Origin: Ignavibacteria bacterium
Lineage (GTDB): Bacteria; Bacteroidota; Ignavibacteria; Tepidaquicellales; OLB5
Assembly: GCA_017303675.1 (NCBI GenBank)
Contig: JAFLBX010000002.1
Coordinates: 1,083,642 to 1,147,641, forward strand
Direction: 5' to 3'
DNA: 64,000 bases
This document shows, one piece after another, positions 17,619-25,971 of the stretch (its first letter is position 1; each line of letters begins with the position of its first letter). A program made the position numbers and the translations under genes. Below the pieces are notes generated by a model. It was not told where the DNA came from. It saw only the letters and a program-made list of their open reading frames with translations, and did not search any database.

Positions 17619-19136
17619 CTAATGCCTGAAATGCCTAACTCCAGTTAAAACCATAGCTAAACCGTGCTCATTAGCCGCCTGGATAACTTCTTCATCTTTA
17701 ACAGAGCCGCCCGGGTGGATAACGGACTTAGCGCCGGCTTTAGCGGCTTCAATAACGCCATCCGGGAACGGGAAGAATGCATCGGAGGCGACCGAACAGC
17801 CGGTAAGATCAAACCCGAAGCGTTTTGCTTTGTTGACGGCAAGCATGCTGGAATCAACCCTTGAAGGCTGCCCTCCGCCTATCCCTAATGTTCTGCCGCC
17901 CTTTGCGTAAATTACAGCATTACTTTTTGTATGTTTGCATACCTTCATTGCGAAAAGCAAATCTTTCATTTCCTCATCAGTTGGTGTTCTTTCGGTGACG
18001 GTCTTCATTTCTTTTTCATTAACCAGCATATCATTCACATCCTGCACAAGCAGGCCGCCTGTTACTGATTTAAGCTCCATTGCATTAGCAAATTGCGGAT
18101 GAGTATATTTGATAACACGCCTGTTCTTCTTTTTAAATAAAAAGGCAAGTGTATCTTCATCGTACTCAGGCGCTATAACTATTTCAGTAAATATCTTATC
18201 CATTTCCTCAGCGGCAGCAAGTGTAAGCTTGCGGTTAACAATAACTATTCCACCGAAAGGCGAAACTGTATCAGTCGCGAATGCTTTCAAGTAAGCATCT
18301 TTAACATCGGCGCCTTCGGCAACACCGCAAGGATTGGTATGTTTTAATATTGCGCAGGCTGGTTCGGTAAATTCATTAATTAAATTATATGCCGCATCAA
18401 TATCAATTATATTTATGTATGAAAGCTCCTTGCCGTGCAGCTTTTCGAATATCTGAGAGAAACCTGTTTGACCAACATCGTATAATCCGGAGCGCTGGTG
18501 CGGATTTTCGCCGTACCTGAGCTGTTCATAGCCTGTGTAATAAATATCAAATATTCCGCTGGCCTGTTTATTGATCCTTCGGAAATAATTCGCAATGCTT
18601 ATATCATAACTTGCTATGTATTCAAACGCATCTGCCGCAAGAAGCCTGTTAATATCTTTTCCTTCTTTTACAGCGCTTAAATAAATGCCGTACTGATTGG
18701 GGTCAACCAAAACGCTTACGCTTGAAAAGTTTTTAGCTGCAGCACGGATGAGTGAAACTCCCCCGATATCTATCTGCTCAATAGCCTCGGCTTTGGTACA
18801 ATCAGGCTTGCTGATAGTTTGTTTGAAGGGGTACAGGCTTACGCAGACGAGGTCAAAAAGCTCAAAACCGTGAGTTTTCACCTCATTTTGGTGATCTGGA
18901 TTGGTTTTATCAGCCAAAATTCCTGCAAAAATGAGGTGCTGCAGGGTTTTAACCCTGCCGCCAAGCACTTCGGGAGCCTTGGTGATCTCTTCTATGGTTT
19001 TAAGCGCAATACCGCTTTCTTTAAGCAGCTTTGCGGTACCGCTTGTTGATACTATTTCAAAACCAAGTGATAAGAGTTCTTTTGCAAACTCAACAACACC
19101 GGTTTTATCGTAAACGCTTATTAATGCTCTTTTCAT
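17619..19136 (-). CDS. purH: Bifunctional AICAR transformylase/IMP cyclohydrolase
   Basis: 505 residues. The N-terminal methylglyoxal-synthase-like domain (about 1-145) is IMP cyclohydrolase. The C-terminal part (about 200-505) is AICAR formyltransferase with RYGENPHQ (207-214) and the catalytic pair K265-H266 in KHTNPCG. It carries out the last two steps to IMP in de novo purine synthesis. It lies 139 bases downstream of purN on the same strand, consistent with a purine pair; the gap holds palindromic repeats, so co-transcription is not certain. Confidence 0.97.
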   Translation of the reverse strand: MKRALISVYDKTGVVEFAKELLSLGFEIVSTSGTAKLLKESGIALKTIEEITKAPEVLGGRVKTLQHLIFAGILADKTNPDHQNEVKTHGFELFDLVCVSLYPFKQTISKPDCTKAEAIEQIDIGGVSLIRAAAKNFSSVSVLVDPNQYGIYLSAVKEGKDINRLLAADAFEYIASYDISIANYFRRINKQASGIFDIYYTGYEQLRYGENPHQRSGLYDVGQTGFSQIFEKLHGKELSYINIIDIDAAYNLINEFTEPACAILKHTNPCGVAEGADVKDAYLKAFATDTVSPFGGIVIVNRKLTLAAAEEMDKIFTEIVIAPEYDEDTLAFLFKKKNRRVIKYTHPQFANAMELKSVTGGLLVQDVNDMLVNEKEMKTVTERTPTDEEMKDLLFAMKVCKHTKSNAVIYAKGGRTLGIGGGQPSRVDSSMLAVNKAKRFGFDLTGCSVASDAFFPFPDGVIEAAKAGAKSVIHPGGSVKDEEVIQAANEHGLAMVLTGVRHFRH

Positions 19137-19149
19137 TTGTTGTTTTGTT

Positions 19150-19365
19150 TTAAATAATTTGTTGATTACACACCCCGACTCGCCTTCGGCGAGCCACCCC
19201 TCTCGAGAGGGGAATTTATCTGCTTATATACAAGAACCTAATTGCAGCCTGAACTCTTGACTCCCTAAGCGATCCCTATCCTTTGGATAGGCAAATGCCC
19301 AAAAGTTTCAGGCTTGTCTCCCCTCTCCTTTTAGGAGAGGGGTTGGGGGTGAGGTTTAAAATCGT
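19150..19365. repeat. Cluster of short palindromic dispersed repeats between and inside purN/purH
   Basis: Three palindromes are visible: GACTCGCCTTCGGCGAGCC (about 19168-19187), CCCCTCTCGAGAGGGG (about 19196-19212) and CCTATCCTTTGGATAGG (about 19275-19291). A fourth element, CCCCTCTCCTTTTAGGAGAG followed by GGGTTGGGGGTGAG (about 19320-19355), is a widespread dispersed repeat whose translation gives LTPNPSPKRRGE. The last two elements lie inside the purN 3' end. Confidence 0.7.
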
Positions 19366-20004
19366 CACTTTATTTTTTCTCACCCTGACTCTTTTCTCTT
19401 CAAACAGCTTTATTGCTTCGGGGTACAATTTATGTTCAGCGCGCAGAACTCTTTTCTGCAATGATTCTGCATCATCTGCGGGTTTAACTCTCACCTGCTT
19501 TTGCAGAATAACAGCGCCGCTGTCGTAAACTTCGTTTACAAAATGCACTGTTGCGCCGGTTGTTTTTTCATTTGCTGCAATAACAGCTTCATGCACATGG
19601 ATTCCGAACATTCCTTTGCCCCCAAACTTTGGCAATAACGCAGGGTGAATGTTGATTATCCTGTTCTTAAATTTTTTTATAATTACAGGGTCAAGCATTT
19701 TCATATAACCGGCAAGCAGAATAAAATTCACTTTATGTTTTTTAAGTGATCTTAATATTTCTGCTGTAAATTCTTTTTGTGTTGTGAATAATTTTTGCGA
19801 CAGATGTTTGTGAGGGATATTATATTTAGCTGCAGTTTTTAAAGCTCCTGATCCTGAATTATTGCTTATAACCAGGGAGACCCCGGAACTGATCCATCCC
19901 GAAAGAGAGGCTTTAATAATTGCTTTTAAATTTGAGCCGCTGCCTGAGGCAAAAACACATAAATTCAAACCCAACGTACACGGAATTTTATTGATTTTAT
20001 GCAA
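19276..20004 (-). CDS. purN: Phosphoribosylglycinamide formyltransferase, C-terminus extended by a repeat
   Basis: Transfers formyl from 10-formyl-THF to GAR (third step of purine synthesis). Motifs visible are the phosphate loop GSGSN, NIHPALLPKFGGKG (Asn and His of the active site), HVHEAVI and EVYDSGAVILQKQ (catalytic Asp). The frame reaches TTG 20004, but no ATG exists, and TTG codons at 19968 or 19974 place the start right before the CVFASGSGSN strand, as in other PurN; 19968 fits best. The last 25 or so residues (LTPNPSPKRRGE onward) are a translated dispersed repeat, not PurN sequence, so the ancestral stop has been replaced. Confidence 0.92.
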   Translation of the reverse strand: MHKINKIPCTLGLNLCVFASGSGSNLKAIIKASLSGWISSGVSLVISNNSGSGALKTAAKYNIPHKHLSQKLFTTQKEFTAEILRSLKKHKVNFILLAGYMKMLDPVIIKKFKNRIINIHPALLPKFGGKGMFGIHVHEAVIAANEKTTGATVHFVNEVYDSGAVILQKQVRVKPADDAESLQKRVLRAEHKLYPEAIKLFEEKRVRVRKNKVTILNLTPNPSPKRRGETSLKLLGICLSKG

Positions 20005-20039
20005 AAATACGCAAAAATGTCATTATAATCAATTAAATA

Positions 20040-20071
20040 ATTGCAAAATTTCAATGAAATTTGTATATTTG
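20040..20071 (+). promoter_or_regulatory. Promoter candidate for rpmE
   Basis: TATATTTG at 20064-20071 with TTGC about 20 bases upstream (20041-20044) matches the Bacteroidetes -33/-7 pattern. It predicts a leader of about 40 bases before rpmE. Confidence 0.55.
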
Positions 20072-20116
20072 TAGTCTTTAATATCATAATATACAAGGAA
20101 CAGGACTAAACGAACC

Positions 20117-20371
20117 ATGAAAAAGGGAACGCACCCAAAATATATGAAATGTGACGTAATCTGCAATTGCGGTGAAAACCGCGGCGTTTTATTCACAACC
20201 CGCTCCACAGTACCGCAGATAAAGGTGGAAATCTGCTCTAAGTGCCATCCTTTCTTTACAGGCAAACAGAAGCTTGTTGACAGCGCAGGACGTGTTGAGA
20301 AATTTAACCGTAAATACGCAAAGAAAAAACCGGTTACTGCTGAAGTTAAGACTGAAGAAACAGCATCATAG
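20117..20371 (+). CDS. rpmE: 50S ribosomal protein L31 (zinc-binding form)
   Basis: 84 residues. The zinc ligands C16, C18, C37 and C40 are present, so this is the C+ form (zinc replete), not the zinc-free paralogue. Conserved [21 protein letters not shown] is intact, and a short charged tail is added. It is a component of the large subunit near the central protuberance that bridges to the small subunit. Its own promoter candidate lies upstream; the hairpin at 20438-20486 could be its terminator. Confidence 0.97.
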   Translation: MKKGTHPKYMKCDVICNCGENRGVLFTTRSTVPQIKVEICSKCHPFFTGKQKLVDSAGRVEKFNRKYAKKKPVTAEVKTEETAS

Positions 20372-20437
20372 TTCATACATTATAAGGCTTAAAAAAGCAT
20401 AAGCTTAAAAAGCTTTACAAAATCACAATTATTTTAT

Positions 20438-20491
20438 GATCCTCAAATATCAATTCAAATTATGAATATCTGTATATTTGAGGATCTTTTT
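20438..20491 (+). terminator. 13-bp perfect hairpin with T tract, overlapping the next gene's start
   Basis: GATCCTCAAATAT (20438-20450) pairs perfectly with ATATTTGAGGATC (20474-20486), followed directly by five T. The 23-base loop contains the ATG (20462) of the GlmU-like gene. It could terminate rpmE transcription, attenuate the GlmU-like gene or mask its start. The right arm also contains a TATATTTG promoter-like match (20473-20480). Confidence 0.6.
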
Positions 20492-21688
20492 ATTTCCCGG
20501 CTTGCCCCTTTAAACTATTTAAGACATACATCAAAGCTTATTTGCGGGGCTGATACATTACTGGAAAAAATTGTTAATTTTTTCCCGGCTAAAACTCCGC
20601 TCACGCTCCACTCAAGAAAATATATAGCACCCAGCCTGGCTGAAAAATTTCCGAAGGCAAAAATAAATGAGCTTTCTGATTGTGAATATATTTTTTTGAA
20701 TTCACGTGTTATCTTCAAAGCCGAAGAACTGAAATCCATCATAAAATTATTCAAAAAAGATAATAATACCGCAATACTTCAGGATAAATCTGTTGTAGCT
20801 TTTCATTTATCAAAGGAAAAAGCCCGGCAGTATAAAGAGATAATAAATCCCGATGATGATAACCTGGTATCATCTGCTGACATAGAATGGCTGGGCCTGA
20901 ATAAATCCGAATCAGGCAGTTACCGGTTTATAAATTATTCCTCTGACCTTATTTTATATAACGAAGACCAGCTTAATTACGACCTGAACCGTGAAATGAA
21001 GGGAAAGAAAAAACTTCATATCGGTAAAAAATGCAGTATTGGCAAGAATGTAGTTTTTGATACATCTGCAGGAAGGATATATATTAACGATAATACGACA
21101 ATCGAACCCTTTACCTATATTAAGGGTCCGGTATATATTGGTGAAGGCAGCACTATCCGTTCAGGTTCACAGCTATACGGTCCGGTACGAATAGGCGGTT
21201 CATGCAAGGTATCAGGCGAAATAACCTGTTCGATACTTCATTGGTATGTGAATAAACAGCATTATGGCTTTCTGGGTCATTCTTATTTATGTGAATGGGT
21301 AAATCTTGGCGCAGGAACTACTACAAGTAATTTAAAGAACAATTATTCCAAAATTGTTCTGAATATTGACGGACAAAAGATAAATACCAATTCTATTTTT
21401 CTCGGCAGCATAATTGGAGATCACACCAAAACAGGGATACAGACTATGCTGAATACCGGGACAATGGTGGGGATATCTTCAAATCTATACGGCGCAGGCT
21501 ATCATAATAAAAAAATAAACTCATACAGCTGGGAAGACGCATCAAACAACGAAGTAATTTCATACGAAATCGAAAAAGCTATCAGCACGGCAAGAACTTC
21601 TATGGGTAGAAGAAATGTGAATATGACAGAGGCTTACGAAAATATGATGAGGCATGTGTATGAGAACAAAGATGAGAACTTGATATAA
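20462..21688 (+). CDS. GlmU-like nucleotidyltransferase/hexapeptide acyltransferase (Bacteroidota type)
   Basis: 408 residues. The N-terminal half has the pattern of the alternative GlmU family (TIGR03991 type): IFEDLFISRLAPLNYLRHTSKLICGA. The C-terminal half (about 180-350) is a left-handed beta-helix of hexapeptide repeats, with NLGAGTTTSNLKNNYSKI typical of acetyltransferase active sites. It is expected to make UDP-GlcNAc, the precursor of peptidoglycan and LPS, in organisms lacking canonical GlmU. Whether the diverged N-terminal domain still has uridyltransferase activity cannot be decided by eye. ATG 20462 lacks a ribosome site and lies in the loop of a strong hairpin, which may regulate it. 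Confidence 0.85.
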   Translation: MNICIFEDLFISRLAPLNYLRHTSKLICGADTLLEKIVNFFPAKTPLTLHSRKYIAPSLAEKFPKAKINELSDCEYIFLNSRVIFKAEELKSIIKLFKKDNNTAILQDKSVVAFHLSKEKARQYKEIINPDDDNLVSSADIEWLGLNKSESGSYRFINYSSDLILYNEDQLNYDLNREMKGKKKLHIGKKCSIGKNVVFDTSAGRIYINDNTTIEPFTYIKGPVYIGEGSTIRSGSQLYGPVRIGGSCKVSGEITCSILHWYVNKQHYGFLGHSYLCEWVNLGAGTTTSNLKNNYSKIVLNIDGQKINTNSIFLGSIIGDHTKTGIQTMLNTGTMVGISSNLYGAGYHNKKINSYSWEDASNNEVISYEIEKAISTARTSMGRRNVNMTEAYENMMRHVYENKDENLI

Positions 21689-21777
21689 AGTTAACTACTA
21701 AACCTCACAAACAGAGAACACCGCTTTCCTGCCTCGACTGCTGTTACGGCAGGCAAGCGCGGGGATTTTGGGAATAC

Positions 21778-22239
21778 ATGAAAATTTCAGATAAAACAAA
21801 AAAAACTATAGAAGAGCTTTATATTTATTCAGGCAATAAGCTTAAGAATGTTATTGAGCTGATGGTACTTATTGAACTGGCAGAGCAGTCAGGCAAGGAT
21901 AAATTATTCTACGATATCCAGTTTGCAGCTAAATACTTAAACGGTTTAGGCAGGATCTTACAGAGCAATGTGGCAATTACCACACAGAAAAAGCCCGGCG
22001 AAAACGGCGAAGAGCCGCCTTCGGCAGAAGAAGCGCGTGCGAAAATTATGGGTGAATACAAAGCCAATATGATAAAATTCACCAATTATTTAAAAGACCT
22101 GTTGTTGGATGCAGATGAGGCTGACCGTAAGGAATTTGAAGATAAATTTTTATCACTTTCACGTACTTCTATGGTTAATTTAACTACCCTGATTTATGAC
22201 CTGAGCTGGCTGAAAAGATATCTCAACAGCAAAAGGTAA
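21778..22239 (+). CDS. Hypothetical helical protein
   Basis: 153 residues from ATG 21778, no signal peptide, no cysteine. It appears almost wholly alpha-helical, with a Pro/Glu-rich break near residues 72-84 (KKPGENGEEPPSAEEA) that separates two helical halves. I do not recognise a family. It is cytoplasmic by composition and codon use looks like its neighbours. It follows the GlmU-like gene after 89 bases that contain a degraded palindromic repeat (about 21720-21765), and precedes microprotein B. Confidence 0.7.
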   Translation: MKISDKTKKTIEELYIYSGNKLKNVIELMVLIELAEQSGKDKLFYDIQFAAKYLNGLGRILQSNVAITTQKKPGENGEEPPSAEEARAKIMGEYKANMIKFTNYLKDLLLDADEADRKEFEDKFLSLSRTSMVNLTTLIYDLSWLKRYLNSKR

Positions 22240-22377
22240 GCTGCATAAAATTACACCAAAAACCCGTTACAATTTTTAACAAAAGGTAACATAACAGAAA
22301 CGTCTCTCTTTTAGTCTGCATGGTTTATATAAACAAGCAGTGCAAAAGCATCTAAAATTTGCAAAAAGGAGTAAAAA

Positions 22378-22533
22378 ATGACCATCTTCAAAAATTTTTT
22401 CTGGTTTATCATGTATACAATCATTACTATTAACTGTATTGCCATGTCAGCGCAGTATTTCCTGGGAATCAACAATATTATCAGCAAAGTATTCGGGCTT
22501 ATAGATGATGTAGATATTGCAGCATTATTTTAG
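22378..22533 (+). CDS. 51-aa single-pass membrane microprotein B
   Basis: ATG 22378 to TAG 22531, 51 residues, with a strong ribosome site AAAAAGGAG (22363-22371) six bases before the start. The N-terminus is hydrophobic and aromatic (FKNFFWFIMYTIITINCIAM, residues 4-23), giving one membrane helix, followed by Q26-Y27-F28 and an amphipathic tail ending in an acidic DDVD and ALF. The positions T14-I15 and Q26-Y27-F28 match microprotein A (3940-4074) exactly. The gene stands alone between two unrelated genes. No known family. The strong ribosome site and the paralogue support it being real. Confidence 0.6.
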   Translation: MTIFKNFFWFIMYTIITINCIAMSAQYFLGINNIISKVFGLIDDVDIAALF

Positions 22534-22658
22534 GTAGCTGTCTAAATCATCGTCTATATAGAGTTTCTTTCGAAGCAATGTTATGTGTGATAATGTGATA
22601 TTTTATTACGCCAGAGTCAATTTAAATATACTCTGAAGGGCAAAACAGGTGTAAACCG

Positions 22659-22684
22659 AAACAAGGGGCTGACGCCCCTTGTTT
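22659..22684. terminator. 11-bp perfect hairpin between convergent genes
   Basis: AAACAAGGGGC (22659-22669) pairs with GCCCCTTGTTT (22674-22684) over TGAC. It lacks a T tract on either strand but lies between convergent genes. It resembles short dispersed palindromes in related genomes. Confidence 0.5.
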
Positions 22685-22777
22685 ACGGATAAACTGAATT
22701 GTTAACGGTAACTTAAAATGAAAGTGTTCCGTATTAATTACCTTTTGATTAAATCACGGAATTAATACAAATATTAT

Positions 22778-24415
22778 TTATTTAATCAGTATCATTTTGT
22801 TTGTTTGTATAAAATCACCTGAGCTTAACCTGTAATATAATACGCCGCTGGCTGTACCTGAAGCATTCCAGTTAACAATATAAGTACCCGGTTTCAGATC
22901 ATCATTTACAGGCACAGAAATAAGCTTACCTAACACATCGAAAATTTCGAGCTTCGTGTATCTATCATTGCCTGCAGGAATATCGATCCTTATATTAGTC
23001 GAAGGATTAAACGGATTCGGATAATTTTGATACAGCTTATAACTGAGAGGGATACTTCCTGAAACTGGCTCTACACCTATTGGTACAGGAGAATATCTCA
23101 ACGTAAAAATATCATTTTCTCCGCCGGTAACACCTGCATAACCTGTTACATAAACATTTTCAAACTGGTCAACTGCAACTGAAGAAGCAAAATCATTTTC
23201 ACCTGCCGGCGCGTTGAATCTCATAGTCCATTGCTCAGAACCGGAACTATTATATTTTACTGTTAAGTAATCTTTTGAAGATACTCCATCACTTGCCCCT
23301 GTCACATAAATATCTGAACCGGCAATTACCATATCAGACGGGGTATCAAAACCTGTTCCTTCAAATCTTGAAACCCATTGCAGATCGAGATCAGAGTTAT
23401 ATTTTACTGTCGCATAATCAAAGGTGTTGTTTACACCCATGCTTAAGCCTGTGACATAAACATTCCCTGCATTGTCCGCCTTTATCCTTACTGCATTATC
23501 TATCTGCCTTAGCGGAGGTCCCGAATAAAAAGCTGATTTAAGGCTATCACCGTTAGCATCATTATATTTAATCGTGAAATAATTATAATTCCCGTTCAGG
23601 CTGTCAGTTCTTCCTGTAACATAAACTGCACTGTTTACATAAATAATGCCGGTTGCCGCATCTTCATCATTCGCTGTCCCGTTATATCTTTTCGCCCATT
23701 GAAGGTTTCCGTTGCTGTTAAATTTTACGGTCAGATAGTCTGACGTATGCAGGTCCTGCATTACAGTTGAAAATCCTGCCAGGTATATATTTCCGTTGTT
23801 ATCAATTGTTATATCATCAGGCTGGTCGAACGAGCGTGAGAGGGGTCCGTTATATACAGATGCCCAGAACTGGGTGCCTGCTGAGCTGTACTTTACAGCG
23901 GTAAAGTGCTGGTCTCCGGCATCATCGCTACGGCCCCCCACATATACATTTCCGGCAGCATCAATTTCGATCGCAAGACCGTAATCTCCCCCGTTGTTGG
24001 AACCGTTAAATGTTTTAGCCCAAACAAGGTTCCCCGCAGGGTCATATTTCAGAGTTATGATATCCCTGCTGGACTGGAAAGTATAACCGGTGAGATAAAC
24101 AGAGCCAAGTGCGTCAACTTCCAGGGCTGTTGCTTTATCCTCATTTAAGCCCTGGCTGCTGTAATATCTTACCCAAACTGTATCACCTGTCACGGTATTA
24201 TATTTCAGCAATATTATATCTGTGCCTGTATTATTACCATTCACACAGCCTGTGACATAAATGTTCCCTGCATTATCCTGCTTAATTGCTACAGAAGTAT
24301 CCTGAGAACCTGAAGCCGGTGAGCTGAAACGGGCAGACCACCATTGGTAAGATTGTGACGATAAATCAGATACAGCAAAAATAAATACCAAACCCAGTAT
24401 TATTTTTATTTTCAT
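22778..24415 (-). CDS. Secreted SBBP-repeat beta-propeller protein, T9SS sorting domain
   Basis: 545 residues. A signal peptide (1-20, ending LSSQS) is followed by about eight SBBP repeats, each carrying the (D)xxGN(I/V)Y(V/L)TG core and YNSxGxxxW partner strand, which form a propeller over residues 25-445. The C-terminal YQNYPNPFNPSTNI module of about 85 residues is a type A T9SS sorting signal. It should be exported to or beyond the cell surface. These repeats occur in many secreted proteins of unknown ligand. It is unlike the Ycf48-type propellers at 1-3688 apart from the sorting module. A 329-base gap separates it from the next gene on the opposite strand. Confidence 0.88.
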   Translation of the reverse strand: MKIKIILGLVFIFAVSDLSSQSYQWWSARFSSPASGSQDTSVAIKQDNAGNIYVTGCVNGNNTGTDIILLKYNTVTGDTVWVRYYSSQGLNEDKATALEVDALGSVYLTGYTFQSSRDIITLKYDPAGNLVWAKTFNGSNNGGDYGLAIEIDAAGNVYVGGRSDDAGDQHFTAVKYSSAGTQFWASVYNGPLSRSFDQPDDITIDNNGNIYLAGFSTVMQDLHTSDYLTVKFNSNGNLQWAKRYNGTANDEDAATGIIYVNSAVYVTGRTDSLNGNYNYFTIKYNDANGDSLKSAFYSGPPLRQIDNAVRIKADNAGNVYVTGLSMGVNNTFDYATVKYNSDLDLQWVSRFEGTGFDTPSDMVIAGSDIYVTGASDGVSSKDYLTVKYNSSGSEQWTMRFNAPAGENDFASSVAVDQFENVYVTGYAGVTGGENDIFTLRYSPVPIGVEPVSGSIPLSYKLYQNYPNPFNPSTNIRIDIPAGNDRYTKLEIFDVLGKLISVPVNDDLKPGTYIVNWNASGTASGVLYYRLSSGDFIQTNKMILIK

Positions 24416-24744
24416 GGTGTTTTAAATAAAATTAATAATCATTTTATCTTTTTAAGTTACAAATACCGTGCCCGAAATTTTAATGAAAAGAATATATAAA
24501 GGTATGATTTTGATTAAAGGAAATTAAAATGTGACAGAAATGTCATAAAACAGCAGGTCAATTTTCTGTCAGATAAACAAAAAGGGCAATCTATTTTTAT
24601 AGGTTGCCCTTTAGAAATTTGAATATTATGAATCAGAATTAACTCAATATCCGGTAAATTCTTCCGGTATTAAATTAAACATAGTTCCTTTACTTTATAT
24701 TGATTATTTTTAAAGAAATAAACCATTACAAAAAATTATTAAAA
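24416..24744. other. Divergent intergenic region with orphan hairpin
   Basis: This 329-base gap lies between divergent genes. Apart from the terminator-like hairpin at 24581-24612 and A/T-rich sequence, I see no open frame longer than 13 codons, no tRNA and no repeat. Confidence 0.5.
24581..24612 (+). terminator. Terminator-like hairpin upstream of DUF2721-like gene
   Basis: AAAGGGCAA (24581-24589) pairs with TTGCCCTTT (24604-24612), with an inner CTAT/ATAG pairing. No gene ends here: both flanking genes diverge. It may end a short unannotated RNA or be a leader structure for the gene at 24745. Confidence 0.5.
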
Positions 24745-25230
24745 ATGAATAATACTATAATTACGGGTATTGAAGCTATACAATCTATGCTTGCACCTGC
24801 GCTTGGAATATCAGCAACAGCAATGCTGCTGCTGAGTATGCACAACCGGTTTTCAATAATTATAAACAGGCTAAGGCTGCTTAACGAAGAAAAAAGGCGC
24901 TACCATGCCAAAATAGCAGATAATGTTGAAACAGGAGCATATGAAAGCATCAGGTATTCAAGTATTTCAAGCCAGCTTAAAATACTTACTAAAAGATGCA
25001 GAGTTCTGAGAAATGCTATACTATCAATGATGGCAGCAATAATGCTTTTTGTACTGGCTTCATTGCTTATCGGTGTAAATATTTTTATATCAACAGAATT
25101 AATAAAGAATACACCGCTGGTATTTTTTTCACTCGGAATGCTGCTTGTCCTGACAGGAATAATTTATTCAGCAAATGATGTGATCAATTCATACAGGTTA
25201 ACAGAAGTTGAAGTTAAAGGTGAAGTTTAA
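24745..25230 (+). CDS. DUF2721-like integral membrane protein
   Basis: 161 residues from ATG 24745; a longer frame from 24700 adds 15 codons but has no ribosome site. The order is a short N-terminus with PALGISATAMLLLSMHNRF (first helix), a charged cytoplasmic stretch (about 37-83), two more helices (about 92-112 and 118-140) and an acidic tail. The N-R-(L/F) pattern after helix 1 and overall length fit the DUF2721 family, which has no known function. It is followed by a clear terminator, so it is a single-gene transcript. Confidence 0.75.
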   Translation: MNNTIITGIEAIQSMLAPALGISATAMLLLSMHNRFSIIINRLRLLNEEKRRYHAKIADNVETGAYESIRYSSISSQLKILTKRCRVLRNAILSMMAAIMLFVLASLLIGVNIFISTELIKNTPLVFFSLGMLLVLTGIIYSANDVINSYRLTEVEVKGEV

Positions 25231-25274
25231 GTCTACAGTAAGGCAGTCAATTCAAACAGAATTAAGTAAAAATA

Positions 25275-25306
25275 AAAAGGCATTCTATTAAATAGAATGC
25301 CCTTTA
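25275..25306. terminator. Intrinsic terminator, bidirectional
   Basis: GGCATTCTATT (25279-25289) pairs with AATAGAATGCC (25291-25301), flanked by A and T runs. It serves the DUF2721-like gene and the converging exbD gene. Confidence 0.75.
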
Positions 25307-25367
25307 TAATTTTGAAACAATCCGTGAAACATAAAACACGGGAATTGTAACCCCGTTTTAATTATAT

Positions 25368-25895
25368 TTATCCGCCTATAGCTTCGAGAACCTTGAAATC
25401 AGGCTCTTCCATTTTCGAAAAGCTATAGCGTTTTTCTATGGCTGCGCGGTTTATCTCATCAAGAACAGATATCATCATATCATATTTGGCTTTGCGGTGG
25501 AACTTAAGGATCATGATCATATCCTTATTCTGCGTTCCCCATCCTTCAAGGTACTGCTTAAGCTGCTGAAGGTTCACCTTAATAGGCTGCTCTTCAGTGC
25601 CATCTGATTTACCTTTAGAAAGCCCGATGTTGCCTTTTTCTGATATTCTGACAAATACAACATTACCCATATCAACCTTAACGGTAGTGTTCTCATCTCC
25701 CTTGGGAAGATTGATCTGCATAACCTGCGGCTGGTTCAATGTTGATGTCATGATAAAGAATGTAAGCAAAAGCATGATAACATCCACATAGGGAGTCATA
25801 TCGATATGGAACCCTACGCGCTTCCTTTGCTGCCATTTATTTTTTTTGCGTCCGCGTTTCTCGCCGCCGCCTTCGGCCTGTTCAACACTTGCCAT
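25368..25895 (-). CDS. ExbD/TolR biopolymer transport protein (second copy)
   Basis: 175 residues: a basic cytoplasmic N-terminus (about 1-33), one membrane helix with the family signature DMTPYVDVIMLLLTFFIMT whose Asp is the proton-conducting residue, and a periplasmic domain. It works with the TolQ/ExbB-type protein (26628) to turn proton motive force into TonB or Tol movement. It is separated from the first ExbD by 76 bases. The two differ in periplasmic domain length (195 against 175 residues), as in Bacteroidota operons with two ExbD subunits. Confidence 0.93.
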   Translation of the reverse strand: MASVEQAEGGGEKRGRKKNKWQQRKRVGFHIDMTPYVDVIMLLLTFFIMTSTLNQPQVMQINLPKGDENTTVKVDMGNVVFVRISEKGNIGLSKGKSDGTEEQPIKVNLQQLKQYLEGWGTQNKDMIMILKFHRKAKYDMMISVLDEINRAAIEKRYSFSKMEEPDFKVLEAIGG

Positions 25896-25971
25896 TATAA
25901 ATTTCTCCTATAAACTGCTTTGCAGGACAAAACAGCTATATACTTTTAATTATAAACTTTAAAAAAGATAA

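Noticed and set aside
20473-20480. Promoter for the GlmU-like gene at TATATTTG
   Set aside because: It lies downstream of the start codon and no later in-frame start keeps the conserved N-terminus; it is better explained as part of the hairpin arm.
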